From an uncultured Verrucomicrobia subdivision 3 bacterium (GTDB lineage: Bacteria; Verrucomicrobiota; Verrucomicrobiia; Limisphaerales; DASXHY01), in assembly GCA_937890005.1 (NCBI GenBank), contig CALBZA010000037.1, positions 5,946 to 69,945 of the forward strand: DNA of 64,000 nucleotides, given 5' to 3'. The number at the start of each line of letters is the position of its first letter. The stretch's first letter is position 1. Below the pieces are notes generated by a model. It searched no databases. It was not told the DNA's origin and was given only the letters and a program-made list of their open reading frames with translations. Shown one piece after another: positions 1 through 8,756 of the stretch. A program made the position numbers and the translations under genes.

Positions 1-45
1 GAAGAGCTGCTGAATGAAATGAAGGCTGCTCTCGAGCGCAAATAG
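1..45 (+). CDS. C-terminal end of a gene starting outside the window
   Basis: Frame 1 is open from the first base and reads a charged helical tail (EELLNEMKAALERK) to a TAG stop at 43-45. It converges on priA, whose stop lies 20 bp further on. Too little is present to name a family. The call rests only on an open frame with a plausible amphipathic helix, so it may not be coding. Confidence 0.4.
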   Translation, partial: EELLNEMKAALERK

Positions 46-65
46 TCGTTCGCTTCCAGTTTTGT

Positions 66-2372
66 TCAGCTCAGGTCCACCGGATCGATGTCCACGTTGA
101 GCATGATGTCTTCAGGCAGGGAAAGGGCCTGGATGATTTCGGAAAGTTTCCGGCTGAGCGACGGCATCCGTTGTGTGCGGAGCATGACCTGGTATCGGTA
201 GAATGTTTCGGCCCGAACCAGCGGCGCCGGCGCGGGTCCGGCGATCACGAGATCGCGAAAGTTTCCGTCCGCCGCCTTGAGCTTCCCGATTTCCTTCGCG
301 ATGTGTTCGGTCGAAAACTTCACCTTGTCTTCGTTGCGTCCGCGAAGTGTCATCAACACCACCCGGCTGAACGGCGGATAACGGAGCTGTTTTCGAAACT
401 CGAGCTCCTGATTGTAGAACCCTTCGAAGTCATGCCGTCGCGCATATTGAATCGCCGGATGAAACGGCGTGAAGGCCTGGACAAACACCTCGCCTTCGAT
501 GTCACCGCGCCCCGCCCGTCCGGCCACCTGGGTGAGAAGCTGAAACGTTCTTTCACCTGCGCGGAAATCGGGCTGATGCAACGCCATGTCGGCATAGATG
601 ATTCCGACCAGCGTCACGTTGGGAAAATGCAGCCCCTTGGCGATCATTTGTGTGCCGACGAGAATGTCGATCTTGCCCGCGCGGAAATCTCCGAGGATCC
701 GACGGTAATCGTCCTTCCGCTTCATCGTGTCGGCATCCATTCGCGTGGTGCGGGCATTCGGGAAAAGCCTGCCCAATGTTTCCTCCACCTTCTGCGTTCC
801 AAGTCCGGCGTAACGAATCTTCGGGTTTCGACAGCTTTCGTTGGGACAGACTTTCGGCACCGATTCATCGTGGCCGCAAACGTGGCAGCGCAGTCGTTGT
901 TCCTGGCGATGATAGGTGAGCGACAGGCTGCAATTCGGGCATTCGGCGACAAAGCCGCAGAGCGGACATTGCAGCGAACTGGAATAGCCGCGCCGGTTCA
1001 AAAACAGAATTGTCTGTTCGCCACGCTCAAGCCGTTGCGTGATCGCTTCCTTGAGTTGCGGTGAAAAGATAGGAATGCCCTGCTCGCGACGTGCGGACTG
1101 GCGCATATCGACCACGCGGACGTAAGGCATCTTCTGATCGTCAACGCGATCAGGCATCCGAAGCAGTGTGTATTTGCCCGTGCTGCAATTGTAATAGCTC
1201 TCAAGCGATGGGGTGGCCGAGCCGAGGACAACGACAGCGCCTTCCATTTGTCCGCGCATGATCGCGACATCGCGGGCGTGGTAGCGCGGCGATTCCTCCT
1301 GCTTGTAAGTGTGCTCGTGCTCTTCGTCCACGATGATCAGCCCGAGCGGTTCGACCGGAGCGAAAATGGCCGAACGTGCGCCAATGACAATACGTGCGCG
1401 TCCCTGCCGGATTTTGTGCCATTCGTCGTGACGTTCCCCTGCGGACAGATGGCTGTGCAGAACGGCGACGAGCGTTTGCAGTTTGCCGGAACTGAATCGT
1501 GCCTTGAACCGTTCGACCGTCTGTGGGGTGAGTGAAATTTCCGGCACGAGAACGATCGCGCCTTTGCCTCGTTCGAGAGCGTGGGCGATCGCTTGAAGGT
1601 AAACTTCTGTTTTTCCGGAACCCGTGACGCCGTGGAGCAGGAATGTTTTTGCGCCCGACGGCTTTTTCTTCGTTGGTGAAGAACTGTCCGGGGAGGCGGA
1701 GGCGGATTCTGAACCGGGCGATTCGGATTCCATGCCGGAACTGTCCATGGCGGCACAGATGGTTTCGAGCGCCTTCAGCTGAGTGGGATTCAATGCGAGC
1801 GGCTGTGTCGGAAGGATGTGTTCCCGCGCGTAAGGATCGCGTTCGGAAATCTGACTCGAAATGGAGACGAGACCTTTGTCTTCCAGGGAGCGGACGGTTG
1901 CCGCGGTCGTCTGCGCCAGCTCCAGGAGTTCCTGCAACGGGATTTCGCGCCGTTCCTCGATGATGTTCCAGACTTCGCGCTGACGTTTGGGAAGTTTCGG
2001 AAGATCGCCGTGAAGTGGCAGAACACTCACCACCAGGCGCTCGCGCCAGCCGGCCTGTTCCTTGCGCACGGCTTCCGGCAGAACGCTTTTCAATGCCACT
2101 TCAGGCGCGCAGCAATAATAGTCCGCGATCCAGCGGGCGAGCTTGAGCACCTTCGGTGTGACGAGCGTCTGAGCACCGATCACTTTGATGATCGGTTTGA
2201 GCTTTGTGACTTCGGATTCTTCGGCAATGGCGGTGACACAGCCGAGAACCTTGCGCGGTCCGAATGGCACCTGAACGCGGCTGCCCACGTCCACCCTGCC
2301 GATCAACTCGGGTGGGATGACGTAATCGAACTCCCGGCGAAGGGCGATTTCGAGGCTGACGCGCGCGATCAT
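66..2372 (-). CDS. priA: Primosomal protein N' (replication restart helicase PriA)
   Basis: This 768-residue superfamily-2 DNA helicase reloads the replisome at collapsed forks. The N-terminal DNA-binding region occupies about residues 1-190. Walker A GVTGSGKT is at 248-255 and the DEEH box at 349-352. Eight cysteines at about 469, 472, 478, 481, 496, 499, 509 and 514 form the family's paired zinc sites. A Ser/Pro/Glu-rich, low-complexity insertion at about 211-240 lies just before the helicase core and is longer than in typical PriA. The start MIARVSLEIA fits the family N-terminus. The gene is divergent from the lytic transglycosylase across a 271-bp gap holding an inverted repeat. Identification is firm. 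Confidence 0.97.
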   Translation of the reverse strand: MIARVSLEIALRREFDYVIPPELIGRVDVGSRVQVPFGPRKVLGCVTAIAEESEVTKLKPIIKVIGAQTLVTPKVLKLARWIADYYCCAPEVALKSVLPEAVRKEQAGWRERLVVSVLPLHGDLPKLPKRQREVWNIIEERREIPLQELLELAQTTAATVRSLEDKGLVSISSQISERDPYAREHILPTQPLALNPTQLKALETICAAMDSSGMESESPGSESASASPDSSSPTKKKPSGAKTFLLHGVTGSGKTEVYLQAIAHALERGKGAIVLVPEISLTPQTVERFKARFSSGKLQTLVAVLHSHLSAGERHDEWHKIRQGRARIVIGARSAIFAPVEPLGLIIVDEEHEHTYKQEESPRYHARDVAIMRGQMEGAVVVLGSATPSLESYYNCSTGKYTLLRMPDRVDDQKMPYVRVVDMRQSARREQGIPIFSPQLKEAITQRLERGEQTILFLNRRGYSSSLQCPLCGFVAECPNCSLSLTYHRQEQRLRCHVCGHDESVPKVCPNESCRNPKIRYAGLGTQKVEETLGRLFPNARTTRMDADTMKRKDDYRRILGDFRAGKIDILVGTQMIAKGLHFPNVTLVGIIYADMALHQPDFRAGERTFQLLTQVAGRAGRGDIEGEVFVQAFTPFHPAIQYARRHDFEGFYNQELEFRKQLRYPPFSRVVLMTLRGRNEDKVKFSTEHIAKEIGKLKAADGNFRDLVIAGPAPAPLVRAETFYRYQVMLRTQRMPSLSRKLSEIIQALSLPEDIMLNVDIDPVDLS

Positions 2373-2435
2373 TTGAGGACGGCAGAGTTGGAGTTGATGC
2401 AGGCAGTGTCAAGCGTGGGAACCGAATTGGATCCA

Positions 2436-2581
2436 CCGCAAAGAGCGCAGAGAACGCAAAGATTTCGAGGACGCTTCGGTGTCCGTTTGGGAGCATTCCA
2501 TCGTTCGAAACCGGAAACATTGGAATCAAGGCAAGCTGCTTGAGTTCCCACCCCTCTTTGCGTTCTCAGCGCTCTTTGCGG
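2436..2581. repeat. Long inverted repeat, 26-bp arms (family 1, copy 1)
   Basis: The left arm at 2436-2461 begins CCGCAAAGAGCGCAGAGAAC. The right arm at 2556-2581 is its reverse complement at 25 of 26 positions. The arms enclose about 94 bp. The element sits in the divergent gap between priA and the lytic transglycosylase. A second copy of the same arm sequence is at 30157-30243, so this is a dispersed family rather than a local terminator. Whatever promoters serve the two flanking genes must lie in or beside it. Confidence 0.85.
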
Positions 2582-2643
2582 TTAGAAATCTTCATCGGAA
2601 TCAATTCTTGGTTCAACGATCGGTCAGCGGTTAGATTTCCGCC

Positions 2644-3210
2644 GTGAAATTCCGCCGCCGCGTTGTTGTGCCGATCGTCAGCATTCTGGCTGGCGGCGTG
2701 GTGGTGTTGCTGTTGTGGGGACAGGAGCATCGCGAGATGCGCTACTACCCCGAGATCAAGGCTGCCGCCGACCGATATGGCGTCGATCCCATGCTCGTCA
2801 AAGCGATTGTCTGGCGCGAAAGCCGGTTCCGCCCGGATGTCCGCGGCAGCGCGGGCGAACTGGGTCTGATGCAGATTCAGGAGCTCGCCGCACAGGAGTG
2901 GGCCGACGCGGAGCGTATCGAAACCTTCGAACACGAGCATTGTCTCGATCCCGGCACGAACACGATGGCTGCCACGTTTTATTTGAGCAAACTGCTCAAG
3001 CGCTATCGTCACACGGACAACCCGCTTCCCTACGCGCTGGCCGATTACAACGCAGGCCGTGGAAATCTTTTGAAATGGAACAAGGGCGAAGCGAGCACCA
3101 ACAGCGTCGTGTTTGCCGAGGTCATCGGGTTTCCCTCCACGAAACAGTATGTGAAGGCGGTGATGAAGCGGTACCGGTTTTACAAGTTCTTGAACCGGTT
3201 TGGGTGGTGA
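2644..3210 (+). CDS. Membrane-anchored or secreted lytic transglycosylase (SLT domain)
   Basis: This 188-residue protein has an N-terminal hydrophobic segment (about residues 7-25) acting as signal anchor or signal peptide, then a goose-lysozyme-like SLT domain. The catalytic Glu is in the WRES motif (Glu59), followed by GELGLMQ at about 71-77 and ALADYNAGRG near the C-terminus; all three are family hallmarks. It should cleave the glycan strands of peptidoglycan in the periplasm. The start is GTG. It is a single-gene unit between two inverted-repeat elements. The family is clear; its exact cellular role (cell-wall turnover or insertion of a machine) is not. Confidence 0.88.
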   Translation: MKFRRRVVVPIVSILAGGVVVLLLWGQEHREMRYYPEIKAAADRYGVDPMLVKAIVWRESRFRPDVRGSAGELGLMQIQELAAQEWADAERIETFEHEHCLDPGTNTMAATFYLSKLLKRYRHTDNPLPYALADYNAGRGNLLKWNKGEASTNSVVFAEVIGFPSTKQYVKAVMKRYRFYKFLNRFGW

Positions 3211-3224
3211 AGGGGGGGCAGAAA

Positions 3225-3352
3225 ACGTGATGCGTGAAACGTGAAGGCGTGACGAGTTACGAGTTACGAGTGAATACGTGACAACCGATCTACGAGGCCG
3301 GACGATTTGTTCACGCATCACGCATTCACGTTTCACTCGTCACTCTTCACGT
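3225..3352. repeat. Inverted repeat built from CGTGA/TCACG words
   Basis: The left part (from 3225) repeats CGTGA-type words such as GTGATGCGTGAAACGTGAA. The right part (about 3310-3352) carries the complementary TCACGCATCACGCATTCACG series. The internal words also repeat (GAGTTACGAGTTACGAG). The element fills the gap between the convergent transglycosylase and acyltransferase genes, where it could serve as a two-way terminator. No clear T-run follows either arm, so a repeat-family explanation is preferred. Confidence 0.7.
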
Positions 3353-3358
3353 CTTGCC

Positions 3359-4081
3359 TCAATCCCTCGACATCTCCCGCAGTGATTCTTCCAGTTTCTT
3401 CCGAAGTTCCGCGCGTTGTTCATCGGTTGCGTCGCGAGGGACGGTGATCGGCAAACCGACGTTCATTTCGCACTTGGAAAATGGGAGCGGAATCTGGAAA
3501 CGATCCCAGCTTTTCAGCCGGATTTTCCACGTGAGGTTGTACGAAAATGGAATGATCGGCAGGCCGGTCAGTTGTGCGAGGGACATGACGCCATCCTGCA
3601 CGACATAACAGGGACCGCGCGGTCCATCCGGAGTGATGGCGAGATCGTAGCCGCGATCCGCCCAACTGGTCAGTTCCAGCAACGCCTGTGCACCACGCCG
3701 GCTGGAGGAGCCGCGCACCGGTTGCACTTTGAAGCACTCAAGAATCCCGGCGAGAAATCCGCCGTCCTTGCTCGCGCTCACCAGTGCCGCCATGCCGACG
3801 CGTTTGTGGTTCTTGCGATAAAGCCGGTAGGCCTCCATGCAAAGACCGAGTCGATTGTGCCAGATGGCGAAGATGGCCGCTTTTCCCGCGGGGCGCTGGA
3901 GCATTCCCGGGCGATCGTTCCATTGATAGCGCAACGTCATCATCACGCCGCGCAGCGCGAGGAAGACAATCCATGCGGCGAGCTTCTGGAGGAGGGTCGG
4001 CTGATGCGGCACCACCACGCCTGACCGGCGCGAAGTTCTGGACGCGTTTGAACGTGAAACTGAATTCTCCACGGTGTTCAT
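3359..4081 (-). CDS. Lysophospholipid acyltransferase-like protein (DUF374 family)
   Basis: The 240-residue protein has an N-terminal hydrophobic stretch (about residues 32-48), the IWHNRLGL block, SASKDGG, RGSSSRRG and TPDGPRGP. This is the usual series of DUF374 proteins, which are related to lipid A and phospholipid acyltransferases. The likely role is acyl transfer to a lipid at the inner membrane. The start codon overlaps the ruvA stop (ATGA), so it is translationally coupled to ruvA and probably co-transcribed with ruvC-ruvA. The substrate cannot be read from sequence. Confidence 0.85.
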   Translation of the reverse strand: MNTVENSVSRSNASRTSRRSGVVVPHQPTLLQKLAAWIVFLALRGVMMTLRYQWNDRPGMLQRPAGKAAIFAIWHNRLGLCMEAYRLYRKNHKRVGMAALVSASKDGGFLAGILECFKVQPVRGSSSRRGAQALLELTSWADRGYDLAITPDGPRGPCYVVQDGVMSLAQLTGLPIIPFSYNLTWKIRLKSWDRFQIPLPFSKCEMNVGLPITVPRDATDEQRAELRKKLEESLREMSRD

Positions 4082-4683
4082 GCCCCTTTCTTCAGACAGG
4101 CCCGGACCAGCTCTTCGATCGATGCCTGCGGACCCACAACCGCCTGGGCTGCGCGAGCTGATTCGTGTGCTTCGTTTTGTTTGAAGCCAAGCGCAATGAG
4201 AGCCAGCGCCGCATCGTTCACTTTTTGATCCGTTGAGGACAATGTTCTCTGTGCGCTTGAAGCTTCCCAGGCACCGGCTGCGCCGACCTTGTCCTTCAGT
4301 TCGACCACGATCCGTTCGGCGGTTTTTTTTCCGACGCCAGGAATTTGTGAAAGCGATTTCACGTCGCCGTTGGCAACCGCGCCGCGAAAGGCCGCCACGC
4401 TGACACCGCTCAGAATGTTCAGTGCGATCTTGGGACCGATGCCGCTGACCGTGTTGATCAACAGGCGGAACAGGTCCCGTTCCGCCGGCGTGATAAACCC
4501 GTAGAGCGTGTGCGCATCTTCGCGAATGATCAGTTGCGTGAGAAGATGCACCTCATTTCCGGGCAGGGGAAGTTTGTCGAAGGATGAAAGCGGAATGAGC
4601 GCTTCGTAGCCAACGCCCTGAACATCGACGACCACCTGCGCAGGTGTCGCTTCAACAAGTTTGCCTTTGAGAAATGTGATCAT
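4078..4683 (-). CDS. ruvA: Holliday junction branch migration protein RuvA
   Basis: The 201-residue protein has an N-terminal OB fold (MITFLKGKLVEATP), a tandem helix-hairpin-helix region with GIGPKIALNILSG and IPGVGKKTAERIV, and a C-terminal UBA-like domain. The length is that of standard RuvA. RuvA tetramers bind four-way junctions and load the RuvB motor. ruvC lies 53 bp upstream and the acyltransferase start overlaps the ruvA stop. ruvB is not in the window. Confidence 0.97.
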   Translation of the reverse strand: MITFLKGKLVEATPAQVVVDVQGVGYEALIPLSSFDKLPLPGNEVHLLTQLIIREDAHTLYGFITPAERDLFRLLINTVSGIGPKIALNILSGVSVAAFRGAVANGDVKSLSQIPGVGKKTAERIVVELKDKVGAAGAWEASSAQRTLSSTDQKVNDAALALIALGFKQNEAHESARAAQAVVGPQASIEELVRACLKKGA

Positions 4684-4736
4684 GCTGGGGACGCGCTGTG
4701 AGGGCGGCTTTTGAATGGAACAAAAACCTGCATGTT

Positions 4737-5342
4737 TCAGATCCGCTTCGGCGGATTGATGCTGAACCGGAAGTTCTCCCGGGCATGAGTCAATGCCAGC
4801 GCGAGAGCGTCAGCGGCGTCCGGTTCCGGAAGTTCGGAAAGATTCAGGAGCCGCTGCACCATCTTTGCGACCGCAAGCTTTTGAGCACCGCCGTAACCGA
4901 CAATCGCCTGCTTCACCTTGCGGGTCGCAATTTCGAAAATTTCCAAGCCGGCTTCCGCGATGACGCACAACGCGGCACCACGCGCCTCGCCCATGACGAT
5001 CGCGGTGCGAAGGTTCTGCGCGAAGAAAATCCCTTCGACCACACAAACCGTCGGGCGATGTTCCTTCAACACGTCCCGGAGCGTTGCCGCAATTTTGGCG
5101 AGGCAACGCGAATGTTCCCAGTTTGCAGGACAGGAAATCGTGCCGTGCGCCAGGGTTTGGGGAAAGGGTTCTGACAGTCGGACCACGCCGTAACCGGTTC
5201 CGCGAAGCGAGGGATCAAGTCCCAGCAGAACCTGATGATTTGAAACCGGGCGAAGGGCGGGTTCAACGACGGCTGTGGCGCGACGTGGAGCGCGTTGAAG
5301 CCGTTGTTCCATCTGCCTGAGTTGCTGTGGCGTAATGCCCAT
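4737..5342 (-). CDS. ruvC: Crossover junction endodeoxyribonuclease RuvC
   Basis: RuvC nicks Holliday junctions symmetrically. Visible catalytic blocks are LGLDPSLRGTGYG (first Asp), VVEGIFFAQN (Glu) and DAADALALALTHA (last Asp), in RNase H-fold order. The ATG at 5342 (MGITPQQLRQ) gives 201 residues with a short N-terminal extension. An upstream in-frame TTG at 5399 overlaps the stop of the preceding lipoprotein gene, but its 19 extra residues look unlike the family, so the ATG was chosen. It is followed by ruvA in the same orientation. Confidence 0.95.
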   Translation of the reverse strand: MGITPQQLRQMEQRLQRAPRRATAVVEPALRPVSNHQVLLGLDPSLRGTGYGVVRLSEPFPQTLAHGTISCPANWEHSRCLAKIAATLRDVLKEHRPTVCVVEGIFFAQNLRTAIVMGEARGAALCVIAEAGLEIFEIATRKVKQAIVGYGGAQKLAVAKMVQRLLNLSELPEPDAADALALALTHARENFRFSINPPKRI

Positions 5343-5395
5343 TGGCGCAGATAGTGCCAACGGGCATTCACCGGCAAAAGGAGAAAACCGGCAGA

Positions 5396-7849
5396 TCAAC
5401 GGTTTCGGCGGCCGCCATCGTTGCGAACCGGCGCCTGCCTTTGTCCGCCGCTGCGATCGCTTCTTATCTCGCGCTGCGGTTGGGGAGCGGGAGTCGGAGA
5501 AGGCTGCATCGATGGAGCAGCCTGACGGGTCTGCGGAGGTGCCATGTTTCGAACCGGAGATTCAACACGCGGTGTCCGCACTTCCGGCTGAATGGAACGT
5601 GGTGGCGAGAACGAACGTTGCGGAACCGACACATTCGGCTGCGGTGTGGGCGTCGGGGTGGCGGGTTGATAGTTCGGAACGCTTTGCCGGAAATCCTGCC
5701 GCGGCACCGGTTGAGCGACAGACGGATTCTGCCGGGGGATCGGTGTGATTGCGGGCGTTTGCGGAACGACTCGCACCGGATTGTTCTGGCGCGGTGTTTC
5801 CACACGGTAGATTCGCTGATTCGGTTGCGTCGGCTGTGGCTGGACCTGAGTCGGAGGCGTCGTCGGCGCCGTCTGCGGAATCGGGATCGTCTGTGGCGGC
5901 TGACGATTTGGCAGTTGCCGCGTCGGGGTTGGATTCGCTGGCTGCGTGAATCCGCCGGAAGTTCCCGGTTGCACCGGTCGCACCTGCTGGCCGCTTCCGC
6001 CATCATTTCCCCTCGGGATGGTTCGGTCGAACTGCCTGCCCGGATTCGCCAAGGCGGTTGGAGTCGTTGGTTGCGGAGTTGCAGGCGAACCGTTGTCTCC
6101 TGTTACAGGCGCAGGGGTCGATGGCGTTTGACTGCCCGATTCACTCAGGTGTGAACCGCGAAGGATCAACGGTTCACGACGGTTTGGATCACGAGTGGTG
6201 TCGCGAGTGATGCGGGGTGTGTTGTTCTGACGATCCGGCTGACCGTTTTCAATGCGGCTCGGCTGATCTGATGAACCAGTTGGATTGGCCGGAGTCGGTC
6301 GAACGATCTGCTGGCCACGATCATTTGCACGAGGCGTAACCCGCGCTGTGGCTGGTTGCTGGTCGTTGCGTGGAGAGATATTCGCACCCGCAGGAGTGGT
6401 GACAGCGGGATTCGGACGGATCAATGTTTCATTTCGCGGAATCACCGGACGGTCGGCAGGCCGCACACCTTCGCCGACGAGACGGGTGTTTCCATTCGGT
6501 TCGGGCAGACGAGGCCGATACACGGCCAGTTCCGTAGCGCGATCCCGGGCGCCGCGTTCGATTCTCGGGGCAGAAGGACGATCGATGTCACGCGTCGGAA
6601 TTGGGCGAATGTCTCGGCGCGTCACTTCACGAACGCGTTCCACCGGGATGCCGCGATTCACGAGGCGATTGCGATCGTCGCGATCGTAACGATGCAGCGG
6701 TTGGGTCCGGTAATAGACGTCCCGCACGTGATAGCCTCCCAATCGATGATGATGAACTTGCCGGTCACAAAGATTCCGGACTGGAACGAAGCAATACGAG
6801 TTGTAGGAAATCCCGAATCCGAAGCTGAAACCCACCGGACGGCCGTAGTAGGTGAATCCAATTCCCGGCCGATAGCAGGCCGTCGGTGGCAATGGTGCCC
6901 AGCCGCAATAGTCGGACGAATATCGCCAGCTCACCCATGCCGGTCCCCAAACCGTATCCGGTGCCCAGCACCATCCGAAGCGGGCATGACGAAACCATCT
7001 TCCATAATGAAACGGCGCCCAACCCCAGGAATAATCCGAAGCCCAGTACCATCCACAGTCGGTATAGACCCAGCGACCCCGATGCACATAAGGCTGCCAG
7101 CTGCGATCCACGGCAACGACTGTCGGCTGCCAACAAAGTCCGTATCCATCCACATCGATCCACGTGCCGTAAGGCGCGAGGGAATCGTAGAAGTAAGTGT
7201 AGGAGACATTGACCTGTTGCGGCTGCGGCGCGGGAATTGGAGCGGCTTCAACAGCTTCGTCCGGCGCCAACTGAGTTTCCACCATGCCAGTCGGTGTTGC
7301 GGTCGCATAGGGAACCGGCGCCCCAGGCGTGGGAACCAATTGATTGGGGACATTCGTTGGGGCATCGGTCGCAGCTGCAGCTGCGATCTCTTCATCGTCC
7401 AGAGATGAAAATCCCAGATCGCGATCCCGTTGGATCATGGCTGTCACAACTGAACCGGGGACGCCCACGTCGTTCAGGTAAACAATGTTGTCGGAGGTCA
7501 GTTCGAAAATCTTTGATGAGTTTGTGACGAACGCCAGCATGACACTTTCATCCACGCCCGCATGAGCGAGTTTGACGATTTCCGCTGATGCTGAAGACAG
7601 GACGTTTGTGGGGATTAAACCTCTGGAAACCACCTGTGCAGACGCATTTTCCAATGACATCGCGGCGGACGCATCTTCGGCTGGTTGCAAGGGATTGTTG
7701 GTGCCCTCCCATGACGGCGCTGATCCCAGGGTGTTCTGCACCACAACCGGAGCGGGATTCGTCACCTGGGAACGCTGGCCGCAGCCGAGGAAAGGCACGG
7801 CGGCGAGACTGATTCCCACAACCCATTTCCAGAAGAGCATCGTTTTCAT
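5396..7849 (-). CDS. DUF6600-type lipoprotein with very long proline/glutamine-rich tail
   Basis: This 817-residue protein begins with a lipoprotein signal (lipobox FLGC at about residues 20-23). A middle region at about 210-340 is rich in aromatic residues, with repeated GTW, WQPTVVA, GRWVYTDCGWYW, SWGWAPFHYGRW motifs typical of DUF6600. The remaining ~450 residues are low-complexity Pro/Gln/Arg/Asn/Thr and very likely disordered. It is probably an envelope-surface lipoprotein of unknown function. Many open frames on the opposite strand here are compositional shadows. Its stop overlaps an alternative TTG start of ruvC. Confidence 0.8.
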   Translation of the reverse strand: MKTMLFWKWVVGISLAAVPFLGCGQRSQVTNPAPVVVQNTLGSAPSWEGTNNPLQPAEDASAAMSLENASAQVVSRGLIPTNVLSSASAEIVKLAHAGVDESVMLAFVTNSSKIFELTSDNIVYLNDVGVPGSVVTAMIQRDRDLGFSSLDDEEIAAAAATDAPTNVPNQLVPTPGAPVPYATATPTGMVETQLAPDEAVEAAPIPAPQPQQVNVSYTYFYDSLAPYGTWIDVDGYGLCWQPTVVAVDRSWQPYVHRGRWVYTDCGWYWASDYSWGWAPFHYGRWFRHARFGWCWAPDTVWGPAWVSWRYSSDYCGWAPLPPTACYRPGIGFTYYGRPVGFSFGFGISYNSYCFVPVRNLCDRQVHHHRLGGYHVRDVYYRTQPLHRYDRDDRNRLVNRGIPVERVREVTRRDIRPIPTRDIDRPSAPRIERGARDRATELAVYRPRLPEPNGNTRLVGEGVRPADRPVIPRNETLIRPNPAVTTPAGANISPRNDQQPATARVTPRANDRGQQIVRPTPANPTGSSDQPSRIENGQPDRQNNTPRITRDTTRDPNRREPLILRGSHLSESGSQTPSTPAPVTGDNGSPATPQPTTPTALANPGRQFDRTIPRGNDGGSGQQVRPVQPGTSGGFTQPANPTPTRQLPNRQPPQTIPIPQTAPTTPPTQVQPQPTQPNQRIYRVETPRQNNPVRVVPQTPAITPIPRQNPSVAQPVPRQDFRQSVPNYQPATPTPTPQPNVSVPQRSFSPPRSIQPEVRTPRVESPVRNMAPPQTRQAAPSMQPSPTPAPQPQREIRSDRSGGQRQAPVRNDGGRRNR

Positions 7850-8060
7850 TTCGTCATTAAGATACGCCCTTTATGGGTGTGATCTATGGAAGATCAGACT
7901 TGGGCGGATTGAGCGCTATTCACTGGCCCCCGGGTGATTGCCGGGGAACGGTCTGCAAAGATGCGAGAATTCGATCCGGCGGCACCGCTTCTGCTTTCCG
8001 GCCCCTCGAAGGTTTGGACACAAAGACAGCGGCCGATAGGCGCATTTTCAGAGGGAAATC

Positions 8061-8480
8061 ATGAGTCAAACAACTATGTGGAAGCGAAAGAAGGTCCTGC
8101 TGGTGGAAGATCAGACTGATTTGCTGGAACTGCTACGGGTTCAATTCAAAGAAGAGGGATTCGCCACAGCGACCGCTGCGGATGGCGTGGAAGCGGTGCG
8201 CAAAGCACGCGCTCTTGCGCCCGATCTCATCGTTCTGGATGTCATGCTGCCTCGGCTGGACGGGTTTGCCGTTTGCGAACTGTTGCGCAAGGATGCCGCG
8301 ACCAAACACATTCCCATCATCATGGTCAGCGGGTTGACCGGGCAGCTGCCGCGCTGCGCGGGAATCGAAGCGGGTGCGACTGATTTTGTCACAAAACCGG
8401 TCACGCCGCAGACTCTGGTGGCAAGAGTAAGACAAATTTTCGAACAACAGGCCGTCGCCGAAGGGGCGGTTCCCGCCTGA
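8061..8480 (+). CDS. Stand-alone response-regulator receiver protein
   Basis: The 139-residue protein consists of one receiver domain: acidic pair E16-D17, phospho-acceptor D60 in LIVLDVMLP, and a conserved KP (VTKPVTP) near the end. There is no output domain, so it would act like CheY/Spo0F by protein contacts. AGAGGG at about 8050-8055 is a good ribosome-binding site for the ATG. No histidine kinase is adjacent, which leaves its partner unknown. A second lone receiver is at 56545-56967. Confidence 0.93.
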   Translation: MSQTTMWKRKKVLLVEDQTDLLELLRVQFKEEGFATATAADGVEAVRKARALAPDLIVLDVMLPRLDGFAVCELLRKDAATKHIPIIMVSGLTGQLPRCAGIEAGATDFVTKPVTPQTLVARVRQIFEQQAVAEGAVPA

Positions 8481-8651
8481 ACCCTCGTGGAATTGTGATT
8501 CTTCCGCTGTGGTGATTTCCTCTTTGAGCCGATTGCATATTCCTGCTTGTAGGTCTTGCCCGGGATCGCTGCGCCATAATATGTTGGCCGCAATCGAGCC
8601 GGACCAGCGTGTGAAGCGCCCAACATCATGAGCTTCGCCGCTACCTCAGGC

Positions 8652-8727
8652 GCCCCCATAGCTCAAATGGATAGAGCGGCGGTTTCCTAAACCGTTGATC
8701 CCTGTTCAATTCAGGGTGGGGGTACCA
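8652..8727 (+). tRNA. tRNA-Arg (anticodon CCT)
   Basis: A full cloverleaf was folded by hand: acceptor 8652-8658 with 8717-8723 (first pair G-T), D stem GCTC/GAGC at 8661-8664 and 8674-8677, anticodon stem 8679-8683 with 8691-8695, loop TTCCTAA with anticodon CCT at 8686-8688, T stem CCCTG/CAGGG around loop TTCAATT. The discriminator is A and the CCA is encoded (8725-8727). It reads AGG codons. The secreted glycosidase gene begins only 29 bp downstream. Confidence 0.96.
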
Positions 8728-8737
8728 ACAGTCCCCC

Positions 8738-8756
8738 GGCTCATCACCGATGAGCC
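8738..8756 (+). other. Hairpin abutting the start codon of the DUF4450 gene
   Basis: GGCTCATC-ACC-GATGAGCC is a perfect 8-bp stem with a 3-nt loop, placed between the tRNA 3' end and the ATG at 8757. No T-run follows, so it is a poor intrinsic terminator. It occupies the position where a ribosome-binding site would be expected, so it might help process the tRNA or restrict translation of the downstream gene. Confidence 0.6.

Noticed and set aside
171..1064. Long plus-strand open frame opposite priA
   Set aside because: Antisense shadow of the firmly identified priA; the translation is Arg/His-rich with no family pattern.
5343..5399. Upstream TTG start for ruvC
   Set aside because: Overlaps the previous stop attractively, but the added residues do not resemble RuvC and the ATG at 5342 is conventional.
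5342..6154. Plus-strand Arg-rich open frame opposite the DUF6600 gene
   Set aside because: Arises from the Pro/Gln-rich composition of the real gene on the other strand.
8652..8727. Genomic island attached at tRNA-Arg
   Set aside because: No integrase and no repeated tRNA 3' end was visible downstream; ordinary chromosomal genes follow.
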